From Magnetococcales bacterium (lineage in GTDB: Bacteria > Pseudomonadota > Magnetococcia > Magnetococcales > Magnetaquicoccaceae), in the NCBI GenBank assembly GCA_011089965.1, contig JAANAU010000015.1, positions 17,732-81,731 on the forward strand: a stretch of 64,000 bases of DNA, read 5' to 3'. Below are positions 44,487 through 55,062 of this stretch, one piece after another (position 1 is the stretch's first letter; each line of letters opens with the position of its first letter). The notes under the pieces were generated by a model. The model was not told the origin of the DNA, ran no database searches, and worked only from the letters and a program-made list of their open reading frames with translations. A program made the translations under genes and the position numbers.

Positions 44487-46118
44487 TCATCCCTTGTCGC
44501 GATTCAAACCTGCACTCCACTGGACCACCTGATTGCGTCCGCGATGCTTGGCTGCATACAACGCCTGATCTGCCCGCTTCAATAGTTCGTCCGGCCATGG
44601 AATCTCCGGATCGCATTCAGCCACACCAATACTGACCGTCACCCGCAAACCATCGACCTCCATCTCTTCGATCCCGTGACGCAGCCGTTGCGCTGCCAGG
44701 GTCGCCCCCTTCAAAACCGTACCCGGCATGATCACACAAAACTCTTCACCCCCCAGACGGCAGCAAAGATCAATCTGCCGATAATGGTGTACCAGACTCT
44801 TGCCCACGGCCTGCAAAACCCGATCTCCTTGATCATGACCATATTGATCATTGAAACGCTTGAAAAAGTCCACATCCAACATCGCGATGGAAAACACCTG
44901 ACCAGATCGCTGAAACCGCAGCAGTTCATCCTGCAATGCGGTCATGGCATGGCGACGGTTGTACAATCCGGTCAGCACATCGGTGATCGACTGGTTGCGC
45001 AGACTCTCTTCGAGCTTTTTCTCCTCGGTGATGTCGCGCAACATGGCCGCTGACCCAATGGGTTCACCCTCCCGATTGTGAATGGTGGAGGCATGGAAGT
45101 GCAAAACCCGATGGTTATACACAATCGTCTTGGGCATATCCATGCCGTTGTTTTCAAGATACTGCCCGACAAACGCCGGATCGTCGATCATGCCCAGGAA
45201 ACCATCCTGCTGGATGCGGGTACTCTCTTTGCCCAACAGCCGCTCGGCTGCCGGATTGACCAATACCACCACACCCTGATCATCCGTAACCACGATTCCT
45301 TCGCGGGCACTCAAAATGATCGTGGTCAACTTGTTTTTCTCGTTTTGCAGTCCACGATGGAGTTTGTGCAGTTCATCGCTCATGGCGTTGAAATTTCTTG
45401 CCATGTCGGTCAACTCATCCTGTCCCACCAAAGGGAGATGGTGGGCGAACTCCCCTTTGGAGGTGGTCTGAAACGCCTGCATGAAGCCGACAATCCTCTG
45501 CATCACCCGGAACCGGCTTAAGACGATCACGGTGAACAATAAAATGGCCAACGCACCGACCACCAAAGAGGCTTGCATCACGATCCGTTCCACGGATTGC
45601 AACCAGGAGGTGATTTCAAAATAGATTTCAAAAGCGCCGCTGAACTGTTGATCTCGCATGATCGGGACATAGGTTTCCACCACATCCAGCGTGATCTGTT
45701 CGTTCTCCAGGGATTTGTGATTTTTCTGCACAGTCAGGCTGTGGATCTGTCCTTTGGCCACGATCTCGTGAAAATAGGCGTGTTCATTGCGTTTACCGAT
45801 CTCCTCGGAGACCGAGGAAAGGATGATCACACCCTGATGATCAAAGAGTCGATATTTGTAGAGATGAAAACCTGAAGCGAGCTGCATCATTTCTGCACGC
45901 AGGCCGTCCGTCACCTCCACCTTGCCATCCGCGTCAAACCGCACCGATTCGGCCATATGTCCGGCCAACTGCACCGCATGCGTTTCCGTGAACCGGATCA
46001 TCAGATCGCGAAAGGCCGGATGACTGACCCAAATGGCATACAAAGGAATCAGCATGACCAGAATCACGGTCAACAAGAAGCTGGCACGCATCAGACGTGT
46101 CGTAAACAGAGCGATCAT
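44487..46118 (-). CDS. Membrane diguanylate cyclase (sensor-HAMP-PAS-GGEEF)
   Basis: 543 residues. Two transmembrane helices (about 10-30 and 180-205) enclose a periplasmic sensor, followed by HAMP, PAS (about 265-375) and GGDEF with LGGEEF; RQID upstream fits an I-site. Makes c-di-GMP in response to an extracytoplasmic signal. Convergent with the HTH-receiver gene by 26 bp. Confidence 0.94.
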   Translation of the reverse strand: MIALFTTRLMRASFLLTVILVMLIPLYAIWVSHPAFRDLMIRFTETHAVQLAGHMAESVRFDADGKVEVTDGLRAEMMQLASGFHLYKYRLFDHQGVIILSSVSEEIGKRNEHAYFHEIVAKGQIHSLTVQKNHKSLENEQITLDVVETYVPIMRDQQFSGAFEIYFEITSWLQSVERIVMQASLVVGALAILLFTVIVLSRFRVMQRIVGFMQAFQTTSKGEFAHHLPLVGQDELTDMARNFNAMSDELHKLHRGLQNEKNKLTTIILSAREGIVVTDDQGVVVLVNPAAERLLGKESTRIQQDGFLGMIDDPAFVGQYLENNGMDMPKTIVYNHRVLHFHASTIHNREGEPIGSAAMLRDITEEKKLEESLRNQSITDVLTGLYNRRHAMTALQDELLRFQRSGQVFSIAMLDVDFFKRFNDQYGHDQGDRVLQAVGKSLVHHYRQIDLCCRLGGEEFCVIMPGTVLKGATLAAQRLRHGIEEMEVDGLRVTVSIGVAECDPEIPWPDELLKRADQALYAAKHRGRNQVVQWSAGLNRDKG

Positions 46119-46256
46119 AAGCAGGGCTGTCCAAAGTACAGGGGGTCATTTCAAACCGTTAACATCTTTTTATGATGCCATCAATGCATCGGAATTGCAC
46201 GGAACCTTGCTCCAGTGTGTGATCTTGTCGAACAGTTCGTTTCACAAGAATCGCAT

Positions 46257-49043
46257 TCAGGACAGTTGAAACTCCTGCAAGATCTCCTGCAACTGGGCAT
46301 GGACCTCTTGGCCTGCGCTTTTAAGGGTCAATAACCGCTCTTGCAGTTGGTCAGGTACGGCGTCGCGTACCGCCTGTTGCTCCAGTTCTGCGCACAATGC
46401 GGCAAATCGCATGGCACCAAAGGTGCTGGCCGTCCCTTTGAGCTTGTGAGCCACTTGACGCATGGACTCGAAATCCCGACTCTCCCATGCGACCTGCAAT
46501 CCATCCAGTCTGCCAGGCAGATTCTTGAGAAACATCTCCAGAATGCGGACAAAACCTCGTCCGGTTTCATCTTTGAGATGGGCCAGAACCTGTCCATCCA
46601 ACACCAGGGTGGCGGTCTGCGGGAATGGCGCAGAGTGGGAGGAGAGGGGCAGGGGAGGGGTGGCGAGAACAGAGGCATCCAGATACAGATGAATCACCTC
46701 CATCAACTCCGAGCGGCGCACCGGTTTGGAGAGATGCAGGTCGCATCCGGCAGCACGACTTCTTTCCACATCCTCTTTCATGGCATTGGCGGTCAAAGCG
46801 ATCACCGGCGTCCGTCTGCTGCCACGGGCCTGTTCCAGGGTACGGATGCGGCGTGTGGTCTCCAGACCATCCATGCCCGGCATCATGATATCCATGAACA
46901 CCAGATCAAAACGGGTCGCGGAAAACAGATTGAGCGCAGCAGCACCACTGTCGGCTTCGATCAATTGCACCCCTTCCCCTTCCAGAAAGGCAGCCACTAC
47001 CATACGGTTGTCTTCGGTGTCGTCCACCAGGAGGATTCTTCTGGTCTGGCTGATGTGTGGGGCACGCTGTTCGGATGGCAAGGGGAGTGACTTGTCCGGT
47101 GTGGCCGATTCTTCAAAAGCTTCCACCGAGGGCAGATGCAGCGTGAAATAAAACGTACTGCCCGCACCCAATCGACTCTCAACCCAGATGCGGCCTCCCA
47201 TATGGTTGACCAGTTGCTGACAAATATTCAATCCCAGTCCAGTCCCGCCAAAACGACGCGTCGTGGACTCTTCGGCCTGCATGAAGGGCAAAAAGATCGC
47301 TTCCAGTCGCTCCTGGGCAATCCCGATGCCGGTATCTTGAATGGCAAACTGCATGATCTGTGCATCGACCGGCTTGACCAACAGCCGGATCCAACCCCGC
47401 TGGGTGAACTTGACCGCATTCCCCAGGAGGTTCAACAGGATCTGACGCAGACGCTGCGGATCACCCCGCACCTGACGCGGCAGATCGGGATCCAGTTTCT
47501 GGCTCAATTCAATCCCTTTGTTTTTTGCATCCTCCTGGACCATGGCCATGGCCTGGTGAATGATCGCCTCGGGTGAAAACAGAGTCTGCTCCAGTCGCAA
47601 CTGACCGGCTTCGATCTTGGAAAGATCCAGGATGTCATGGATCAAGGCCAAAAGGGCATCCCCGGCCCGATTGGCGATCTGCACGAACTGCCGCTCACGC
47701 GGGGAGAGACGTGGCGATTCCCGCAACATCTCACCCATGCCGAGAATGGTGTTCATCGGCGTACGGATTTCATGACTCATGGTGGCCAGAAACCGACTCT
47801 TGGCCCGATTGGCCCGTTCCGCCTCCTGTTTTGAGTCGCGCAGAGCATTCTCCAATACCTTGCGTTCGGTCTGATCGATGACTACGCCGTCCCAGATCGA
47901 ATCTCCATTGCTCTCCACATGGGGGATCGACTGGATCTGCAACCAACGAATCTGACCAGAAACGGTAAAACGTCCCAACCAGGAAAACGGCGTGGATTTG
48001 CCTGCAACCTCCAATGCCAGCCGTTTGAACTCCTCCTGATCATCCGGATGGGCGGCCCGAAACGCCAACGAGACATCCTTCAACAATGCCTCCCGCTCCA
48101 GACCCAGCAACTGACAAAAAGGATCGCTGATGAAGTCAAACGACATCGCTCCCCGGGTGCTGTAGCGAAAGGTGTAAACCCCAACCGGGATGCGGGTGGT
48201 CAACTCCTCATAACGCTGTTTGCCTTGCCGAATCTCTTCTTCCATCTGCTTGCGGCGCGAAATGTCATGATGGGTGCCGACTGCCCGCAGTGCCGTCCCG
48301 TTTTTGGCGCGCACCACCACCTTGCCCCGATCCAAAACCCACAGCCACCCCCCTTTCTTGGTGCGCAAACGGTGTTCGGTCTGATAGATCGGGGTCAAAC
48401 CGGAAAGGTGCAGATCCAGATCGCTCATCACCGCAGCCATGTCATCCGGGTGGAGCAGTCGTTCCCAGGAACGCACGTGCGGTTCGATCTCATCCGGACC
48501 ATAGCCCAGCATGCTGATCCAGCGCGGGCTGAAATAGACATGGCCCGAAGGGATATCCCAATCCCATACTCCCTCATCACTGCCGTCCAGGGCAAATTTG
48601 AACCGCTCTTCAGAGATCAACAACTCCTGACGCAACCGCTCCGACTCGGTTCGGGCATTGTATAAATTCAAAAATAGAGCTACCTTTGCTTGCAGGACGA
48701 TGTCATTGATGGGTTTCTCGATATAATCAACAGCTCCGATGTGATATCCCTGAAGACGGTGAAACTCATCCTTGCAGGCGGCAGTCACAAAAAGAATCGG
48801 TAAATTGCGAGTTTGCTCCAACTTGTGTGCCATGCGTGCCACCTCGAATCCGTCCATGCCCGGCATGTCCACATCGAGCAACACCAAAGCGAATTCGTGC
48901 TCCAGCATCAACCCCAAAGCCTCGTTGCCAGAGTTGGCCTCCAGGATTTCGGCATCCATTCCGGATAACAGGGCGTGCAAGGCCAACAGGTTGGCAGGCT
49001 TGTCATCCACGATCAGGATGCGTGGTCGTTTGGGTCGATTCAT
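46257..49043 (-). CDS. Large cytoplasmic hybrid kinase REC-PAS-PAS-HisKA-HATPase-REC-Hpt
   Basis: 928 residues. Front receiver with VLLDVDMPGMDG, two PAS domains (about 145-385), HisKA His424 in MSHEIRTP, HATPase with RFGGTGLGLNIC, receiver with LVFMDIMMPGMDG and a C-terminal Hpt with AHKLKGTASTFG. Contains a complete phosphorelay in one chain. ATG 49043 starts MNRPKRPRILIVDD; no good ribosome site, and the frame is open upstream. Divergent from the 1306-residue kinase, with about 90 bp between. Confidence 0.92.
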   Translation of the reverse strand: MNRPKRPRILIVDDKPANLLALHALLSGMDAEILEANSGNEALGLMLEHEFALVLLDVDMPGMDGFEVARMAHKLEQTRNLPILFVTAACKDEFHRLQGYHIGAVDYIEKPINDIVLQAKVALFLNLYNARTESERLRQELLISEERFKFALDGSDEGVWDWDIPSGHVYFSPRWISMLGYGPDEIEPHVRSWERLLHPDDMAAVMSDLDLHLSGLTPIYQTEHRLRTKKGGWLWVLDRGKVVVRAKNGTALRAVGTHHDISRRKQMEEEIRQGKQRYEELTTRIPVGVYTFRYSTRGAMSFDFISDPFCQLLGLEREALLKDVSLAFRAAHPDDQEEFKRLALEVAGKSTPFSWLGRFTVSGQIRWLQIQSIPHVESNGDSIWDGVVIDQTERKVLENALRDSKQEAERANRAKSRFLATMSHEIRTPMNTILGMGEMLRESPRLSPRERQFVQIANRAGDALLALIHDILDLSKIEAGQLRLEQTLFSPEAIIHQAMAMVQEDAKNKGIELSQKLDPDLPRQVRGDPQRLRQILLNLLGNAVKFTQRGWIRLLVKPVDAQIMQFAIQDTGIGIAQERLEAIFLPFMQAEESTTRRFGGTGLGLNICQQLVNHMGGRIWVESRLGAGSTFYFTLHLPSVEAFEESATPDKSLPLPSEQRAPHISQTRRILLVDDTEDNRMVVAAFLEGEGVQLIEADSGAAALNLFSATRFDLVFMDIMMPGMDGLETTRRIRTLEQARGSRRTPVIALTANAMKEDVERSRAAGCDLHLSKPVRRSELMEVIHLYLDASVLATPPLPLSSHSAPFPQTATLVLDGQVLAHLKDETGRGFVRILEMFLKNLPGRLDGLQVAWESRDFESMRQVAHKLKGTASTFGAMRFAALCAELEQQAVRDAVPDQLQERLLTLKSAGQEVHAQLQEILQEFQLS

Positions 49044-49132
49044 GCCGGATATGGAGTCGGGTTGGGGCAACAGGTTTTGTGCAATTTCTGCAATCTCGGC
49101 AAATATTATATGGTTGAATTGAGGGCATGTCA

Positions 49133-52100
49133 ATGGGTCTATGGGTTGTCCAACAAATGGATTATATCTTTTTTGTCTACGGTCTGAGTTTTCTGATTCT
49201 GGGCGTGGTCTGCCTCTCCATGCCAAAAGATGACCAGACTGATCTGAATTGGCGCTTGTTGGGTGGCTTTGGCTTGACCCACGGTATGACCGAATGGCTG
49301 GAACTCGGTGAGATGGTCTTCGGGGACACCCCGGAGTTCCATGCCACCCGCTTTTTTGTGCATGCCGTCTCTTTTTTGTTTTTGATGGAGTTTACCGTGG
49401 CTGGTCTGGCCACCTGGTTGGGCTGGCACTGGCGTTTTGGCAGCTCTTTGCTGATGGTTTCCGTGATTGGTGCCATGGCCTGGGTACTGGGGGTGGAGAG
49501 TTTTCCGGCCTTGATTCGCTATGGACTGGTGTTTCCGGCTTGCATGATCGGCACCTTGCTGTTCTGGCGTGCCGGTGCCAGAAGCGGCTCTCCCAATCGC
49601 ATGCAGTGGTTGCGTCTGGGTGCTCTGGGCATGTTTGGCTATGGCCTGTCCAGCGGACTGGTGGTGCCACCAGTCCCGTTCTGGCCAGGCAATATCGTGA
49701 ACAGCGCCTGGTTTCTGTCCACAACCGAGATCCCGATTCAACTGTTCCGGGCACTCTCTGCTCTGCTGCAAACCATCGCCTTGTGGGGCGTAGCCACCGA
49801 TCAATCCCAATCCGATCTTGTACCTTTGTTCCAAAAACAGAAACGTTACTTTGCCCTGTTTGTGGGTGGATTTATGCTGCTGCTGGCTGCCGGGTGGGGC
49901 TTGACCGAACATCTGGGCAAACTCTACCAGGCAGATCAGAATTTGGCCCTGCGTAATGACCTGGAAGGATTGGCCAACCGTCTCAATCGGGAGACCTTTG
50001 CCATCGAGGGGAGCGTCATTGCCCTGGCCGGTATTCTGCAACCTTTGCTGCATGGCGATCCCATACCATCCGAACATGTTGAAGATGTCAACACCACTTT
50101 GGATCAACTGGCTTCATCGGTTTCTGGTGTGGCCTATCTGATGGATGCCAAAGGCAAGGTGGTGGCAACATCCAACCGTGACGATACAGACAGCTTTCTT
50201 GGCAAAAATTATCGTTTCCGCCCATACTTTTTTGAAGCCAGGGAAGGGAAGATCGGTCATTACTTTGCTTATGGGGCAACCTCCGGTATTCCGGGTTATT
50301 ACGCCGGCGCCCCCATCCGTCTCCGTGAGAGCGGTGAAGTCATCGCCGTGGCGGTGATCAAAAAAAACCTTCATCCCGTGGAACTCGGCTTCAACAAACA
50401 CGATCAGGTCTTTCTGCTCAATGCCGATGGCGTGGCCCTGATCGCCAATCAGCCTGATTTCAAACCACGCCCCTTGTGGTCAATATCCACCCTTGCACTG
50501 AAACGTCTGGAAGAGACCAAACAGTTTGGTCCTCTGAAGGGCAGCACAGCCCTGTTTCGTGAAGAACTCACCGATGGAACACGACTTGAAATCAAACATC
50601 AACCCTACCTGGTGGGGCGTCTGACCATCAATCAGGAGGGGTGGTCGATCCTGTTGCTGAAGGTGGAAAAAACCACCCGTGTCAATCGCATGCTGGGGAT
50701 TCTGATCGCCTTGCTGGTCAGCATCCTGATGTTGACTTATTATTTGATCCTGCATCGCGAAACCACCGTGCTTTATCGGGCACGCAAAATGGCGGAAAAC
50801 GCCAGTCAGACCAAATCGTTTTTTCTGGCCAATATGAGCCATGAAATCCGCACCCCGATCAATGCCGTCCTGGGGATGATCCATCTGGCCATGCAGACCA
50901 ATCTGACCAGTCAGCAACGTCACTATCTGGGGCGCATCGAAGAGGCAGGGCGCACCCTGTTGCACATCATCAACGACATTCTGGACTTTTCCAAAATCGA
51001 AGCCGGAAAACTCTCTCTGGAGACCATTCCCTTTGCCCTGGATCAGGTGGCGGATCGGGTCGCCTCGATGGTCGCACCCAAAATCCAGGATAAATCCCTG
51101 GAGTTGATCGTCTTTGTCGATCACCAACTGCCGCCGGTATTGATGGGGGATCCGTTGCGACTGGGACAGGTGTTGCTCAATCTGATGAGCAATGCCGTCA
51201 AATTCACCGAGGCAGGTGAGGTGTGCCTGGAGATTCGCTGGATTGAAAATCTGGAAAACCGCGCCAAGGTGGCATTCAAGGTGCGGGATACCGGCATAGG
51301 CATGACCCCGGAACAGATGTCCAGGCTTTTCTCCGCCTTTACCCAGGCCGACTCCTCAACCACCCGCCGTTTTGGAGGGACTGGACTGGGATTGGCCATC
51401 TGCCGCCATCTGGTGGAATATATGGGTGGGACCATCCGCATGACCAGCGAACCGGGCAAGGGGAGCCAATTCGTCTTTGATTTGCTGTTTCCACTGGCAG
51501 GAGCCGGGGAGAGACTGCCGGAACGCACCGAACAACCCTTGCGTCTGACTGCATCGCGGATTCTGGTGGTCGATGATCACCCTCTGGCGCGCAGAGTCTG
51601 CCGGGAGATGTTGGCACCCTATCCCTGCCGCATCGAAGAGGCGGAAAATGGTTTGCAGGCTGTGGATCGGGTGTTGCGTGCCGCCTCTTCCACCGATCCT
51701 TTTGAATTGGTGCTGATGGATTGGCGCATGCCGGGCATGGATGGCCTGGAGGCGATGCGGCGCATCCGGGAGGAGTTGCTGGAGCGTTCCCCTTCGATCA
51801 TTCTGGTGACCGCCTTTGGTCATGAGGAAATCCTCTCTGCGGCCACGCGGGCTGAAGTCCCCTGGATCCTGACGAAACCGTTCACCTTGTCTTCCCTGCT
51901 GGAGACCATGGCCCAGGCCCATGGAGAACGCCATCGTCCACAAGGGTTGGATGAAACCAGCAAACCGTGGATTGGCGGACAGATTCTCCTGGTGGAAGAC
52001 AATGAACTCAATCAGGAGGTGGCCAGGGGGATATTGGCCATGGTGGGTTGTCAGGTTGAAGTGGCCATCAATGGGGTCGAAGCCTTGTCCAAGGTGGCAA

Positions 52101-53053
52101 CCGGTACTCATGATCTGGTCTTGATGGATGTCCAGATGCCGGTCATGGATGGGTTTGAAGCCACCCGGCGCATCCGTTCCGAGTTGCACAAAGAGTCTCT
52201 GCCGATCATTGCCATGACCGCCAATGCCATGAGTGGAGATCGGGATCTGTGTCTGAAGGCCGGAATGAACGATTATGTCACCAAACCCATTGAACCGCGC
52301 TTGTTGTATGAAGTCCTGCAACGCTGGATGCCAACGCCAGCAGACCAGGAGGTGGAACCCTTAGAGCGCGTGCCTCTGATCGTCCCGGAGATTGGCACCT
52401 TGCCGGTCATGTACGGGGTGGATGCCAGCGTGGGATTGGCCACCATGGGTGGAAACGAGGAGCTGTACCGCAACATTCTCAATCGTTTCCTCGTCAACCA
52501 GGCCGAAACCGTACGGCTCATGGCCGAACTGTTGGCCAATGCGGATCGGCAGGCGCTGGAACGGATGGCACATACCCTCAAAGGGGTAGCCGCCAGCATC
52601 GGTGCCAAAGAGTTGAGCAGTGCGGCAGCGGCGTTGGAGCTGGCCTTGCGCCGTGGCGATGACACAGAAGTTTGGCCAGCTCTGGTCACGGAGACCACCC
52701 AACGGTTGATTGTGGTCATGGAGTCGATTCGTCAGGCATTTCCCCAACCGACACCCGATGCCGACAACGATGCCCCACCCGTTACCCTTTCAGGCGATGT
52801 ACAACAGATTCTGGATCGGGATCAACTTCTTCCCTTGTTGCAACGTGCGGCAGACCTGATGTATCACTTTGATTCCGGTGCCGAGGCGGTTCTGGAGGAG
52901 ATCATGGGCCAAATCGGGCAGGGGACGGAACGCGAGCGGTTGCAAGCCTTGAAAATGCTCCTCGAAGGATATGATTATGAAGGTGCCCTGGACGGTTTGA
53001 AACAATGGGCATCTGCGTTGGGAATGGCAATGGAGTCAACGGATGGACAGTGA
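49133..53053 (+). CDS. Giant membrane hybrid kinase with dCache-like sensor, two receivers and Hpt
   Basis: 1306 residues. About seven N-terminal hydrophobic helices, then a periplasmic PAS/Cache-like segment (about 250-490, YRFRPYFFEAREGKIG), a further transmembrane helix near 510-530, HisKA His570 in MSHEIRTP, HATPase with RFGGTGLGLAIC, receiver one (LVLMDWRMPGMDG), receiver two (LVLMDVQMPVMDG), and Hpt His1147 in MAHTLKGVAASIG. ATG 49133 is chosen because GAGGG precedes it by 7 nt; ATG 49127 is also possible. Its end overlaps the RsbU-like phosphatase gene. Confidence 0.92.
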   Translation: MGLWVVQQMDYIFFVYGLSFLILGVVCLSMPKDDQTDLNWRLLGGFGLTHGMTEWLELGEMVFGDTPEFHATRFFVHAVSFLFLMEFTVAGLATWLGWHWRFGSSLLMVSVIGAMAWVLGVESFPALIRYGLVFPACMIGTLLFWRAGARSGSPNRMQWLRLGALGMFGYGLSSGLVVPPVPFWPGNIVNSAWFLSTTEIPIQLFRALSALLQTIALWGVATDQSQSDLVPLFQKQKRYFALFVGGFMLLLAAGWGLTEHLGKLYQADQNLALRNDLEGLANRLNRETFAIEGSVIALAGILQPLLHGDPIPSEHVEDVNTTLDQLASSVSGVAYLMDAKGKVVATSNRDDTDSFLGKNYRFRPYFFEAREGKIGHYFAYGATSGIPGYYAGAPIRLRESGEVIAVAVIKKNLHPVELGFNKHDQVFLLNADGVALIANQPDFKPRPLWSISTLALKRLEETKQFGPLKGSTALFREELTDGTRLEIKHQPYLVGRLTINQEGWSILLLKVEKTTRVNRMLGILIALLVSILMLTYYLILHRETTVLYRARKMAENASQTKSFFLANMSHEIRTPINAVLGMIHLAMQTNLTSQQRHYLGRIEEAGRTLLHIINDILDFSKIEAGKLSLETIPFALDQVADRVASMVAPKIQDKSLELIVFVDHQLPPVLMGDPLRLGQVLLNLMSNAVKFTEAGEVCLEIRWIENLENRAKVAFKVRDTGIGMTPEQMSRLFSAFTQADSSTTRRFGGTGLGLAICRHLVEYMGGTIRMTSEPGKGSQFVFDLLFPLAGAGERLPERTEQPLRLTASRILVVDDHPLARRVCREMLAPYPCRIEEAENGLQAVDRVLRAASSTDPFELVLMDWRMPGMDGLEAMRRIREELLERSPSIILVTAFGHEEILSAATRAEVPWILTKPFTLSSLLETMAQAHGERHRPQGLDETSKPWIGGQILLVEDNELNQEVARGILAMVGCQVEVAINGVEALSKVATGTHDLVLMDVQMPVMDGFEATRRIRSELHKESLPIIAMTANAMSGDRDLCLKAGMNDYVTKPIEPRLLYEVLQRWMPTPADQEVEPLERVPLIVPEIGTLPVMYGVDASVGLATMGGNEELYRNILNRFLVNQAETVRLMAELLANADRQALERMAHTLKGVAASIGAKELSSAAAALELALRRGDDTEVWPALVTETTQRLIVVMESIRQAFPQPTPDADNDAPPVTLSGDVQQILDRDQLLPLLQRAADLMYHFDSGAEAVLEEIMGQIGQGTERERLQALKMLLEGYDYEGALDGLKQWASALGMAMESTDGQ

Positions 53054-54182
53054 ACAGGATCGGCAACCCAGGACATTGCTCGTTGTGGATGACTCGCCGG
53101 AGAATATCACGATTCTCAAGGGGGTATTGAGCGATCAATATCGCATTCGTCCGGCCATTCACGGACGGGCAGCCCTCAAGGCCGTGCTGGTCGATCCCAT
53201 GCCGGATCTGATCCTGTTGGATGTGATGATGCCGGAGATGGATGGCCACGAAGTGTGCCGCCAGCTCAAGGCCGATCCACGCACCCGGGATATTCCGGTG
53301 ATTTTCATTACCGGTTTGAGCGACGATGCGGATGAACTGCTCGGTCTGGAGTTGGGAGCGGTCGATTACATCACCAAACCGATCCGTCCAGCCATTGTCC
53401 GGGCGCGTGTCCAGACTCAACTGGCGCTGCGTGCTGCGCACCACATGATCGAGTCCCAAAACTTCGTGCTGCAAGAAGAGCGGGAGATGATCGAAACAAT
53501 TGTGTTGCGCATGCGGGCTGCGGACCATTTTGCCGCACAATATGTGCGTCAGCTCTATCATCCGGTGGAACAGACCGCTGGCGATCTGTTGCTTTCGGCA
53601 TTTGCCCCGGACGGACGGCAGTTGGTGATGCTGGGGGATTTCACCGGACACGGATTGCCAGCAGCCATCGGCGGACCGATGGTGGCCTATATTTTTCAAT
53701 CCATGATCGCACGCGGGGAATCGGGGGTTGCCGTATTCCAGGAGATCAACAATCAGCTTTATGCCCGTTTGCCAGTCGGCACTTTTCTGGCAGCGGTCAT
53801 GGTCGAGGTTGGAGCCGCACGGCAACGGGCCAATATCTTGAATGCCGCCATGCCCGAATGTCTGGTGATTCGGCAGGGAGCGCCCACCCGACGGGTTGTC
53901 TCCCGGTTTGCCCCCCTGGGTGTGATTCCCATGCCAACCATGCCCCTGCTGGAGCCAGCCTTGCCTCTGCAACCTGATGAGAAAGTTTATCTCTATTCCG
54001 ATGGCATTATCGAGGCCATCTCCAAACAGGAGGAACCGTTCGGCATTGAACGACTGGAACGGGTGTTGCGGGAACAGATAGCCACTGGAGCGCCTGTGGA
54101 GTTGATCCTGACCGAACTGTACCGCCATTGTGAAAGCGAACAATTTTTCGATGATGTTGCATTGATCGAAATCGGGGTTTGA
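53043..54182 (+). CDS. Receiver-PP2C (RsbU/SpoIIE-type) response regulator phosphatase
   Basis: 379 residues. Receiver with LLDVMMPEMDG and TKPI, short coiled linker, then a SpoIIE-type serine phosphatase with GDFTGHGLPAA metal-binding Asp and YSDGIIEA. Typical output for partner-switching on anti-sigma or motility regulators. Starts 11 bp inside the giant kinase gene, so coupled with it; the kinase is the natural phosphate donor. Confidence 0.95.
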   Translation: MDSEQDRQPRTLLVVDDSPENITILKGVLSDQYRIRPAIHGRAALKAVLVDPMPDLILLDVMMPEMDGHEVCRQLKADPRTRDIPVIFITGLSDDADELLGLELGAVDYITKPIRPAIVRARVQTQLALRAAHHMIESQNFVLQEEREMIETIVLRMRAADHFAAQYVRQLYHPVEQTAGDLLLSAFAPDGRQLVMLGDFTGHGLPAAIGGPMVAYIFQSMIARGESGVAVFQEINNQLYARLPVGTFLAAVMVEVGAARQRANILNAAMPECLVIRQGAPTRRVVSRFAPLGVIPMPTMPLLEPALPLQPDEKVYLYSDGIIEAISKQEEPFGIERLERVLREQIATGAPVELILTELYRHCESEQFFDDVALIEIGV

Positions 54183-54232
54183 TGGATATCTGATTTTTGT
54201 AAAATTATTTCCAACACGTGGTATGGGTTCTG

Positions 54233-54655
54233 ATGGCCATGACGGACAAACTTGACCTGTCACCCTTGGAAAGAGCGGTTCAACGACTCGATGAGGGTTT
54301 GAGCCGTTATCAACAGGATGTCTCCGATATCCAGATCCGGGACGGACTGATTCAACGCTTTGAATTCACCTACGAAATCAGTCACAAAATGCTCAAGAGG
54401 TTTCTGGTGTTGGCGTCTCCTTCACAAGATGTGATTGATAATATGCTTTTTCCGGATCTGATTCGCACGGGCAATGAATATGGGCTGTTGTTGGGGAATT
54501 GGACAGATTGGAAGAAATACAGAGAGAGAAGAGGAAAGACCAGCCATACCTATGATGAAAAGATAGCCGCTGACGTTGTTCAATATATTCCAGAATTTTT
54601 GAAAGAGGCTCAGTTTCTTCTTGATCAATTACAAAAGAAAATAAAAATACCGTGA
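54233..54655 (+). CDS. hepT: HEPN toxin of the HepT/MntA module
   Basis: 140 residues, HI0074-like nucleotidyltransferase substrate-binding protein, a HEPN RNase toxin. RNase and AMPylation motif RX4HXY seen as RGKTSHTY. Start uncertain: ATG 54233, ATG 54239 and GTG 54218 are all open. Its stop overlaps the GTG of the MNT gene (GTGA), as usual for these pairs. Confidence 0.85.
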   Translation: MAMTDKLDLSPLERAVQRLDEGLSRYQQDVSDIQIRDGLIQRFEFTYEISHKMLKRFLVLASPSQDVIDNMLFPDLIRTGNEYGLLLGNWTDWKKYRERRGKTSHTYDEKIAADVVQYIPEFLKEAQFLLDQLQKKIKIP

Positions 54656-54990
54656 GAATAAAACCACCGATAGATGTTCGCCCAGACCATCTGAAGATTG
54701 TTCAGGAGATTCTCCGGAAACATGTACCAAACCATGAGGTATGGGCTTTTGGTTCTCGCGTCAAATGGACAGCCAGGGAGTATTCTGACCTGGATTTGTG
54801 CGTCATTTCAGACAAGCCCATTGGTTTGGATGTGAAGGGCGATTTGCTGGATGATTTTGCCGAATCTGACCTGCCCTGGAAAGTGGATGTCATAGATTGG
54901 ACGACGACCAGTGAGTCGTTTCAGAAGATCATTGAGAGGGAGAAAGTCGTGGTTCAGACATATCAAGAAAAATACAGAAACGATTCATAA
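54652..54990 (+). CDS. mntA: MNT nucleotidyltransferase antitoxin
   Basis: 112 residues, minimal nucleotidyltransferase with GS-X10-DXD motif (GSR...SDLDL). In the best-studied pair it blocks HEPN by adding AMP to a tyrosine; the Tyr is present in the HEPN partner. GTG start overlaps the HEPN stop. Confidence 0.87.
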   Translation: MRIKPPIDVRPDHLKIVQEILRKHVPNHEVWAFGSRVKWTAREYSDLDLCVISDKPIGLDVKGDLLDDFAESDLPWKVDVIDWTTTSESFQKIIEREKVVVQTYQEKYRNDS

Positions 54991-55062
54991 AATGAAACAG
55001 TTGAAGATACGCGCTGCGCGCATGACTGCGTAGTGCGCTTAAAAGATCAGAAGATTGCAAGA

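Noticed and set aside
55013..55045. GC-rich partial hairpin after the MNT gene
   Set aside because: Pairing is imperfect and there is no T-run, so I do not call it a terminator.
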